A stretch of DNA of 64,000 nt. Origin: Ruminococcus flavefaciens FD-1 (lineage in GTDB: Bacteria > Bacillota > Clostridia > Oscillospirales > Ruminococcaceae). A program made the translations under genes and the position numbers. Below the pieces are notes generated by a model. That model saw only the letters and a list, made by a program, of their open reading frames with translations. It did not search any database and was not told the origin of the DNA. The DNA lies in the NCBI GenBank assembly GCA_000174895.1, contig ACOK01000094.1, forward strand, positions 1-64,000, given 5' to 3'. This document shows positions 33,376 to 43,200 of this stretch, in pieces. Every line of letters starts with the position of its first letter. The stretch's first letter is position 1.

Positions 33376-35208
33376 ATGATTGATTTTTCAAATGAAAAAG
33401 CATCTGAAGAAATAATGTTTTACGGTTTTGTCAGAAATGCACTGGAGAAACCTGATAATATAGCCGTCAGGCATTATAGTGAAAGCGGTTCAGCGGAAAG
33501 TATCACTTATGGCGAACTTCTGAAAAAAGCGACAGCTATTTTGCATCAATTGAGACAGAGAGGCATTTCTTGTAATGAGAATGTTGGTATAATACTGCCT
33601 CGTGGCATTGATCAGATTGCGGCTATTCTTGCAGTTCAGATGTCAGGATGTGCTTATGTTCCCATAAGGGTTTCACAGCCGCTTGAAAGAGTAAGAAAAA
33701 TAGTCAGCACTTCAGGTATATGTCACATTATTGTTCATGATGATTTTGACCACGCCGCTACTTCTGTTGATGCAATACAGTATAGTGGGATTGCCGCAGA
33801 CAGTAATATTTCTGTAAATGACGCTGTTGAAGAAATTATATTTCCCGACAAAAATGATACTGCATACATTATATTTACTTCTGGTTCGACAGGAACTCCT
33901 AAAGGGGTTGAAATTGCTCATAATGCAGCAATGAACACTATAAATGCTGTTAATCGTATTTTCTCTGTGAACGGGAAAGATTCGGTTCTGAACGTGTCAT
34001 CTTATGATTTCGATCTTTCGGTATACGACTTTTTTGGCATTCTGAATGTTGGTGGAACGGTAGTAACTATTGATGAAGCTATATCCAAAGAGCCTGAACA
34101 GTGGAGGAAAATAGCTAATGATGCAAATGTAACAATATGGAATTCGGTACCTGCAATATTTGATATGTTTTGTACTGTATCAAGAAATGAGATTCCGGAT
34201 AGCCTGAGATGTGTACTTCTTTCAGGTGACTGGGTCAGCAAAAAGTTGTATTTCAGACTCGGCGACTCACGTAATGGTCTGCGTTTTGCAGCACTGGGCG
34301 GAGCGACAGAAGCTTCCATATGGTCTAACATATATGAAATGAGTTCTGAGGACGAAGAAGCTGATTGGGAATATGTACCTTATGGAAAAGCACTTCCTGA
34401 ACAGAAATACAAGATAATGATGCCTGATTGGAAGGAATGTCCGATCGGAATTCAGGGTGAATTGTGGATAGGCGGAATTGGACTATCAAAAGGCTATATC
34501 GGCGATGAGAAAACTACTGCTGAACATTTTGTTGAGCATGAGGGTGAGAGGTGGTACAGAACAGGTGATGCAGGATTTCTCGACGAAAAAGGAGATATCA
34601 TCTTTTGCGGCAGACTTGATTCTCAGGTCAAGATAAACGGTTACAGGATAGAGACTGAAGAGATTGAAAGTGTGTTTGTAAATATAAGCGGTATCAGGTA
34701 TGCTGCTGTTATCAGGCTGGAGGACAAAGGAAAGGCTATGATCGCTGCTGCGCTGGTAGCAGAGACAGATATTATTCCACCCGATAAGATAAAAGACATA
34801 CTGAGTGAAAGACTTCCTGCTTATATGATACCTGAGATTATAAAATACACCTCAGCCATTCCGCTGACAGCAAATGGAAAATATGACCGTAAAAAACTGG
34901 AACTGCTCTTTGCTGAACGGTGTACAACCGATTTTGAACCGCTGTCAACCGATACAGAAAAACGTCTTTCGCAGTTATGGGCAAGAGCGGTAAGCGCAGA
35001 GAGAATCGGTGCAAATGACAATTTTTTTGTGCTTGGCGGCGACAGTCTGAAAGCTACATCACTTATAGCGGATATTGAGGACAACTTCCTTATAACTCTT
35101 ACACTTGCGGATATATTCGATTATCCTGTTCTGAGAGGAATGGCGCATAAAATTGACGAAGCAGTAGCGTCGGGACAGTCGATTGAGCTTATAGATGGCG
35201 AGATCTGA
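33376..35208 (+). CDS. NRPS adenylation-PCP didomain, cysteine-activating
   Basis: 610 residues; ATG with AGAAGGAG upstream. Adenylation domain (about 20-515) with all core motifs: TSGSTGTPKG, GGATEASIW, YRTGD, INGYRIE and NGKYDRK; then a peptidyl carrier (about 530-600) with the phosphopantetheine Ser in LGGDSLKAT. Residues aligned by eye to the GrsA pocket read D-L-Y-N-L-S-L-I-W-K, identical to the published cysteine code. The protein has no condensation domain, so it most likely supplies Cys-PCP to the unpaired terminal cyclization domain of the 2490-residue synthetase. First gene of the cluster, 29 bases before the next. Confidence 0.9.
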   Translation: MIDFSNEKASEEIMFYGFVRNALEKPDNIAVRHYSESGSAESITYGELLKKATAILHQLRQRGISCNENVGIILPRGIDQIAAILAVQMSGCAYVPIRVSQPLERVRKIVSTSGICHIIVHDDFDHAATSVDAIQYSGIAADSNISVNDAVEEIIFPDKNDTAYIIFTSGSTGTPKGVEIAHNAAMNTINAVNRIFSVNGKDSVLNVSSYDFDLSVYDFFGILNVGGTVVTIDEAISKEPEQWRKIANDANVTIWNSVPAIFDMFCTVSRNEIPDSLRCVLLSGDWVSKKLYFRLGDSRNGLRFAALGGATEASIWSNIYEMSSEDEEADWEYVPYGKALPEQKYKIMMPDWKECPIGIQGELWIGGIGLSKGYIGDEKTTAEHFVEHEGERWYRTGDAGFLDEKGDIIFCGRLDSQVKINGYRIETEEIESVFVNISGIRYAAVIRLEDKGKAMIAAALVAETDIIPPDKIKDILSERLPAYMIPEIIKYTSAIPLTANGKYDRKKLELLFAERCTTDFEPLSTDTEKRLSQLWARAVSAERIGANDNFFVLGGDSLKATSLIADIEDNFLITLTLADIFDYPVLRGMAHKIDEAVASGQSIELIDGEI

Positions 35209-35237
35209 AAAAACTAATACAGAAGCGGAGAATAATT

Positions 35238-37238
35238 ATGGAAAAGTATATTGATATGCATGAAAGAATAAAAGAACAGGCAGCTAAGAATCCGGATTAT
35301 GAGGTATATGTCTGCGTTGATATCGACCTTAACAGGACTCCTGTTACATATAGCAGCCTTCTTTCGGTTTCAGAGGACGCAGCTGCTGCATTGCAGGAAA
35401 AAGGTGCTGTGAACGGTGAAAGATGTGTGCTTATTTTTGACCAGAATGAGGAAATGATATATTCTTTCTTTGCTGTCGTTTTTGCAGGGGGAACAGCTGT
35501 TCCTTACAGCTATCCTGATAATGAAAAGAAAGTTGCAGTGCTTCTTTCGGTTATAGATAACTGTGAAGCTAAGGTGGTTCTGACAAATGATTCTTTGAAA
35601 GCTGATACTGAGAAAATGTTTGCAGACCGTCCGGACATAAAGGTATATTCTCTGAGTGATATTACCGGTACGGGAGCTGTATACCATGAAGCTGTAAATG
35701 ATATACAGCTTCTGCAATACACCTCAGGTTCTACCGGTGATCCAAAGGGAGTTATAGTAACAAGAAAATCATTGGCAGCAAATATCAGAGGACTTGTTGA
35801 CTGCTTTGATCTTGAAAAAGAAAATATCATCGTCACATGGCTGCCATATAATCACGATATCTTTCTTATCTGCGATCTTATCGGTGCACTGTATTTCAGT
35901 GGCAAGATAGTGGTTATGAGACCTGCTGATTTCTTTAGTAAACCGCTTAACTGGATGCAGCTTGTGACTGAATATCATGCGACTATGACAGATGGACCTA
36001 ATTCAGCCTACGGCCTTATTGCTCAGAAACTGGCGGAAGAACCTGACGGAAAATATGATCTCAGCAATATGGACAGGGCAAGTTGTGGATCAGAGCCGAT
36101 TCATGTTGAACTGCTTAGTTCGTTCATGGAACAGGCAGGAAGATACGGACTCAAACCGTCTGCTATATTCCCCGGATACGGACTTGCAGAAAATACGGTT
36201 CTCGGCAGTGTTTACCGCTTTGACTACGGCGGATGCGGCTGTGTTGCCATAGAAAAAGAGGCACTTGTAAACGGAAAGATATCTGTAAGAAAGAGATTCA
36301 TGTTTGCTGATGCCAGGAAAGAGATTACTGACAGCAATGAACTTGCATTCCTTATAGGAAACGGAGTCAAGCTGACTGCCCATGAGATCAAGGTATCCGA
36401 TGATAACGGCAATATCACAGACAAGCCGTTGACTCTTGGCGAGATATGTCTGTTCGGTGATTCTGCTTCTGATGGATACTGGAACAACCCTGCTGCATCA
36501 TCGGAGGTATTTTTCAGCGATGAAGCAGGAAACAGATTTGTTCGTACAGGAGACATGGGGTTCATTGATGAAAACGGTGAGCTTTACATCACAGGCAGAA
36601 AAAAAGAAATAATAATAATTCGTGGAAAGAATTATTATCCGTATGATATAGAAAAAACGGTGTATTCCTCATCTGATAAGCTGAAAAACAACGGTACAGC
36701 TGCATTTTCTGTGACTAAGGATATGCAGGAGGCACTGGTAGTTATTCAGGAGGTAAATGACGGCATCGATATGAGTGAACTTGACGGACTTGCGGATCTG
36801 ATCAGAAAAGAAGTAGCAGAGAGTCACGGATTGCTTATCAGTACACTTGTTCTGGTAAATCAGGACACCATACCGAGAACATCAAGCACAAAGGTTCAGA
36901 GGAACACAGCTAAAACGCAGTTCTTGGCAGGTGAAATAAAGGGTATGCTGAAACAATATGACAGCAGTTCCGATATAGACATTGAACCTGAGGATATTTA
37001 CAGCGAGGCAGATGCTTCGGATTATGTTGTAAAGCTCATATCAGGATTTATGGGAGTATCCGAAAAGGATATTGATGTTGCAGCATCATTTACTGATATC
37101 GGTATGAATTCACTTACTTTCCTGCAGATCAGCGAAGTGTTCAGTAACAAGCTTGGAATTGAAGTGAGATCACATGAGTTTTATAAATACTTTACACCTA
37201 AACTGCTTGGCGGATATATATGGTCAAAGCTGAAATGA
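35238..37238 (+). CDS. Fatty acyl-AMP ligase (FAAL) with ACP
   Basis: 666 residues. Activates a fatty acid as acyl-adenylate and loads it on its own carrier to start the assembly line. FAAL markers: QYTSGSTGDPKG, TWLPYNHDIFLICDLIG, MRPADFFSKPLNWM and TDGPNSAYGL, typical of FAALs rather than acyl-CoA ligases; late motif FVRTGDMGFIDENGELYITG. The ACP (about 590-660) carries the Ser in DIGMNSLTFL. In micacocidin biosynthesis a FAAL likewise primes a PKS that feeds thiazoline modules. Separated by 29 bases from the A-PCP gene and 34 from the megasynthase. Confidence 0.9.
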   Translation: MEKYIDMHERIKEQAAKNPDYEVYVCVDIDLNRTPVTYSSLLSVSEDAAAALQEKGAVNGERCVLIFDQNEEMIYSFFAVVFAGGTAVPYSYPDNEKKVAVLLSVIDNCEAKVVLTNDSLKADTEKMFADRPDIKVYSLSDITGTGAVYHEAVNDIQLLQYTSGSTGDPKGVIVTRKSLAANIRGLVDCFDLEKENIIVTWLPYNHDIFLICDLIGALYFSGKIVVMRPADFFSKPLNWMQLVTEYHATMTDGPNSAYGLIAQKLAEEPDGKYDLSNMDRASCGSEPIHVELLSSFMEQAGRYGLKPSAIFPGYGLAENTVLGSVYRFDYGGCGCVAIEKEALVNGKISVRKRFMFADARKEITDSNELAFLIGNGVKLTAHEIKVSDDNGNITDKPLTLGEICLFGDSASDGYWNNPAASSEVFFSDEAGNRFVRTGDMGFIDENGELYITGRKKEIIIIRGKNYYPYDIEKTVYSSSDKLKNNGTAAFSVTKDMQEALVVIQEVNDGIDMSELDGLADLIRKEVAESHGLLISTLVLVNQDTIPRTSSTKVQRNTAKTQFLAGEIKGMLKQYDSSSDIDIEPEDIYSEADASDYVVKLISGFMGVSEKDIDVAASFTDIGMNSLTFLQISEVFSNKLGIEVRSHEFYKYFTPKLLGGYIWSKLK

Positions 37239-37272
37239 CATTTAATACAGGGCGTTAGTATGGAGGTCAATT

Positions 37273-40200
37273 GTGGTAAAAAACGGTAATAATATGGATT
37301 ATTCAGGAGATATTGCAGTTATAGGTATTTCGTGCAGATTCCCCGGTGGACTGGATTCACCTGATAAGTTTTTTGATTCACTGATGAATAAGAAATGCAT
37401 GATAGCTCTGCCGCCGGAAAAGAGAATGCCGTATTTTGACGGCAATTCCTCTGTGTATTGTGAAAAAGCAGGATTTCTGAAAGAAGATATCTCACTTTTT
37501 GACAACAAAGCATTTAAGATATCGGATCTTGAAGCAGAGCGTATGGATCCGTGCCAGAAACTCATGCTGACTGTATGCAGAGAGGCGATAGAGGATTCCG
37601 GTTACAGTACAGATGAACTTGCGGAAAGTGATACGGGAGTGTATGTCGGTTCTTCCACTGAGGAATATGTGCCGATACTGTTTGATCTCAAACGCAGAGG
37701 ACTGACCCGTTCATCGGAAGATGTAACCGGTATGCTTCACGGATTCCTTTCGGGAAAGATATCTTATGCTTTCGGCTTGCACGGCCCTGCAATATCTGTG
37801 AATACCGCCTGCTCGACCTCGGTTTCGGCGTTGCATCAGGCTGTTCTTGGACTAAAAGCTCAGGATTGTGATATTGCTGTCACCGGAGCGGTCAATATAC
37901 TCTTTCTGTCGGATATTACCGATGAACTTGCAGCTTTGAGTATACTCTCCGATACCTGCACTGTCAGAACTTTTGATAAAGATGCAAACGGTACAGTAAG
38001 AGGTGAGGGAGCAGCAGCGCTGGTGCTCAAACGTCTGGAGGACGCAGAAAGGGACAATGATGATATATACTGCGTGATATCAGGCAGCGGTCTTGATCAG
38101 GACGGAAGAAGTGCAGGTATAACTGCTCCCTACGGTCCTGCACAGGTTAAACTTATAAAAAAAGTATGGAGTAAAGCGGAAGTGTCCGCAGATGATGTGG
38201 ACTACATAGAAACTCACGGTACAGGTACAAAACTCGGAGATGCAATAGAACTTGAAGCACTGACAGAAGCAACTGAAGGCAGAAAAACGTCAGAAGCCCT
38301 GTACATTGGTTCTGTCAAACCGAATATCGGTCATCTTGAAGGAACTTCGGGTTTTGCCGGGATAATCAAGGGAATAATGATAATTAAACACAAATGTATT
38401 CCTCCCGAAATAAACTTTGAACATCCGTCTGATCAGATAAACTGGAGTGATGTACCGATGAAAGTGAATACTGAGCCTGTTCCGCTGAACAAAGAAAACG
38501 GAAATCCTGTTACTGTATGTGTGAGTTCTTTCGGTCTCAGCGGTACTAACGGGCACGTTGTACTCAGGGAATATATCGGAAGTAGTCCGGATACAGAACA
38601 AAGCAACGGGGATATGTTTATAAAGGTCAGCGGGACAAGTGAACGAGGACTTAAAAATCAGCTGTCTCAGCTTAGCGGGTTCGGAAACATTTTCAGTGAA
38701 GATCAGTTTGCTGATATGGCATACAGCCATAATACTATCCGTTCGGATTATAAGTACAGAACTTTTTTGAAAGCAGACGGATTTGGCAGCCTTTCTGAGG
38801 CGGTTGACAGTGCAATTCTGAAAAAATACTCTCCCTGCAAGGAAAAGCGCAGGATAATTGCTATGTTTACGGGACAGGGATCGCAGTTTGCTGGAATGTT
38901 CAGGGAAATATATGACAGTGAACCTGTTTTTCGTGAATATTTTGATAGATGCAGTAGTGTTTATTCAGAGGTAAAGGGCGGCGATCTTGGTAGTATTTGT
39001 TTTTCGGGTGACGAAAAAATCAATGAGACAGAGTTCTCACAGCCTGTGATATTTGCTGTTGAGATATCTCTCTATGAATATTTCAGAAGTCTCGGTATTG
39101 AGTTCAGTGCAGCTGTCGGTCATAGTATAGGTGAATATGCTGCGGCGTATGCAGCCGGTATATTTACTCTTGAAGATGGTATGCGTATAGTGATCAGACG
39201 TGGAGAGCTTATGGGCAGAACGCTCAGGCAGGGAAGTATGCTTGCTGTCAGAGCCTCCGCTGATGAGGTACGTCCGTATGCAGAGGAGGCAGGGGTATAT
39301 ATAGCTGCTTCAAACAGTCCTGTACAGACGGTACTGTCAGGAGAAATTTCAAGGATAGATGCTCTTGCCGATAAGCTCACAGCAGCAAGGATCAAATGCA
39401 CAAAACTGAATGTGAGCAACGGCTTTCATTCAGCACTTATGGACGAGATTTTAGAACCTTTCCGCAATGCTTTTGATGGCGTTTCCTTTGGACGCCCGAA
39501 AATGAGAGTGATATCCAATGTCAGCGGAAAATCGTCAGGACGGGAAATGATGAATGCCGATTACTGGGTAAGGCATATACGCTCCGAGGTGAAGTTCTGT
39601 GATGGCATAAGGAGCATAAGTTCTCCCGAGGATAATATATTCCTTGAAATAGGTGCAAAGCCTGTTCTTGCTTCGCTTGCACAGAAGTGTATTGAAGTTC
39701 CCATAGATACTGTTTTTATGAGATTCGGCAGCGGTAATGACTGTGATGAACTGAGAGAAGCTGTTTTTCGTCTGTATTCTCTTGGTGTCGATATAAAATG
39801 GAAAGAGCTTTACAAAAACAGAAGACACCGAAAACTCAGACTTCCTGCGGCTGTCGGCGATCTCAGAAGTCTCAGCGTGATATATGACTGTATTGAAGAT
39901 CGTTCTGATAAACCTTGCGGAAAGGATGCATTTGATTCTGAGACAGTCCGCATAAAAGTTAAGGATATAATAAAAGAAAAGCTGGATATAGACATTTCAG
40001 ATACAAATGATGAGGATAATCTTCTTGCATACGGTATGAGTTCAGTGCTTATATTACAGGCTTCTGTTTATATCCGTGATATTTTCGGTGTAAGGCTGGG
40101 ACTTGATGAACTGCTTGGCTCCTGTTCATTAAATGGCTGGACAGAACTTATACTTAACGGTCTGGGCGAAGAAACTGATGTTGAAGAAAAAAATATCGTT

Positions 40201-43200
40201 TCCGAAGAGCATATTGGTGTAAGATTCCCTCTTAACAAGATACAGGAAGCTTATTTTGTTGGAAGAAGAAGTGAAATGCAGTGGGGCGGGACAGGCTGCA
40301 GTGCAGGTTTTGAGTTCGACATGGACGAGCTTGATACTGAACGTTTCAGATCGGCACTGGAAAAGACGGTACAGCGTCATGAGATGCTCAGATGTATTAT
40401 CACTGATGAGGGAGATCAGTATATAGCAGGTGATATAGAACTTCCGTATAGTGTGTATCGGATAGCGGATATAAATGACCTTTCCGAACATCTTGAAAAA
40501 ATACACAATGAGATAATGTATCGTGTATTCCCTTTAGAATATCCGCTGTGGGAAATCAGACTTACTGAGCTTAAAAACGGCAGATGGAGGATTCATTTCG
40601 GTATTGATTTTATGATAGCAGATGCACTGAGTCTGAATATTTTCTGGCGTGATCTGGAAAGCTTCTACAAGGGCGAGGAACTTATTCCACTTGACATCAC
40701 CTATTACGACTACTGGAAGTATACCTCTGTGCATACTGATGATCAGCAGCTCAAAGAAGATAAAGAATACTGGTACTCAAAAGCTGAGAATATACCTGCT
40801 CCGCCGCAGCTTCCTTACAGCGATACTGATGAAAAATCCCTTTGCGGCAGGTTTGTCAGGAGAAGTGCGGTACTGACTGAAAATGAGTATAAAAAACTCG
40901 TATCGGAATCGGGAAAGTACGGACTTACAGCTGCTTCAGTGCTGCTTGAATTGTTCAGCGAGGTTCTTGCTTCACGCAGCTCCGATAACAGTTTTGCCGT
41001 TATGCTCACTACATTCCGCAGAGAACCTGTACATAAAGATGTAAATAATCTCATAGGTGATTTTACAAATCTTATGTTAACAGAGATCACTATTGACAAT
41101 TCGGGTACAGTTGAAAATGCAAGGCGAATACAGTCAACTATACAGTCAAACTATTCTCATAGTACATATTCTGCTATTGATCTGGTAAAATATATAAATT
41201 CGTTACACGGAACAAAGACTTTCTATCCGGTGGTATTTACAAGTGCCATAGGAGTAGGCAGCAGCTATTCAGGAAATATCTTCACCGAAAATCTTTCTTC
41301 TGCTGCTTCTTCAACTCCGCAGGTGTTCATAGATCATCAGATATATGAAAATCCCGACGGAGGAATCACTTTGTCATGGGATACGGCAGATCATGTATTT
41401 ATGCCTGATGTTATCAACGATATGTTTGAAGTATACATAGCTCTTGTGAAGCAGTTATGTGCAAACGGCATCAACTTCCTTGATCTCAGTGATATGAGAA
41501 GCCGAAAGGATAAAGAGCTTCAGATAAAAGCAAATTCTACTTATAAGGAAATACCCGAAGCTGATATATTATGCAGGTTTGATGAGGTGTGTGCCAAGTA
41601 CGGTGATAAAGCTGCTGTTGTGTGCGGCGATGAGACTGTGACTTACAGCGAATTGCTGAAGATGGTCAGAAAGACTGCGGATAAATTAAGGACAGCAGGT
41701 ATCGGAAAAGGCAGCCTTGTGGCTGTGGATATGGCAAAGTCCTGCCGACAGATCGCAGTTATTGCAGGTATAGTCTATGCAGGTGCAGCATATATTCCGA
41801 TGTCTTATGGACAGCCGGATCAGAGGACGGACTCTATAATGAAGCGTTCGGAATGCAGGGTTATTTTAAGAGATAGTATTTCAACTGGACTAAAGGATCA
41901 GGTACAGCTGACTTTTGATGATATTTCTGTACATACAGGTCTCTCAGAAAGAACAGCTGTTTCGTCTGAGGATACTGCATATATCATTTATACATCGGGT
42001 TCAACAGGTGAGCCGAAGGGCGTTAAGATAAGCCACGGTGCGGCAATGAACACCATAGCTGATGTTATAGGACGTTACGGTATAAACAGCAAAGATGTTA
42101 TATTTGGTGTATCTTCTGTGAGCTTTGATCTTTCTGTATTTGATATCTTCGGCGCTTTGAATACAGGGGCTACGCTTGTTCTCCCTCAGGAAGAGAAAAG
42201 AGTTGATCCTGTTTTCTGGCATGAGTATACAGTGAAATACGGTGTGACCTTCTGGAATTCAGTTCCGTCAATAATGTCGCTTTACTGTGATTATATGCAG
42301 CAGAAGGGTATTACCGACAATTGCATAAGGCAGATAATTCTGTCGGGGGACTGGATACCTGTTCAGCTGACTGAAAGGATAGCAGATATCTTTGTAAAAG
42401 CTCATCTTACTTCTATGGGAGGAGCAACAGAAGCATCAATATGGTCGAATTATTATGAATGCAGCGGAAAAGAAGCAGAACTGCGTTCAGTGCCATATGG
42501 TTATCCGCTTTCAAATCAGAGATTTTATATTCTTGACAGTTATGGCAGACCATGCCCGAGATGGACTGAGGGTAAGCTGTATATTGGCGGCAAGGGCGTT
42601 GCTGACGGATATCATAATGCTCCCGAGTTAACGGATAAAGCATTCTTTTATTCGAAATTTGCAGGGGAGAGGATCTATGATACGGGAGACCACGGACGCT
42701 ATATTTCTGATGGTATGATAGAGTTTCTGGGAAGAAAGGATCAGCAGGTAAAGATAAACGGTTACAGGATAGAGCTTGGAGAGATAACAACTGCATTGCG
42801 GAATATCGGTATAGCCGGTGAAAGTCTTGTTATGCCTGTTGATGAAAAGGACGGCGGAAGATATCTTGCGGCTTTCATACGGAAAGACAACCATAACCAA
42901 TTGGCTGATGCAGCAGGGGTTAAAAACAAACTTGGAAATATTCTTCCGAGGTATTTGATTCCCGAGACGGTTATATTTGTAGACAGCTTTCCGTTAACTG
43001 TAAATGGTAAAAAAGACAGAAAAAAACTTGCATCAATGGCAGTAAAAAATGATGACAACTGTGTGGATACATTTACAGGCAATGAGAATGGCGATCTTGT
43101 TGGCACGATATGTGCCGTACTCGGCAGAAAGGATATTAGCGCTGCTGATCGTTTTGATTCCATCGGTGTTTCTTCTATGGATATAATAAAGCTTGGAAAT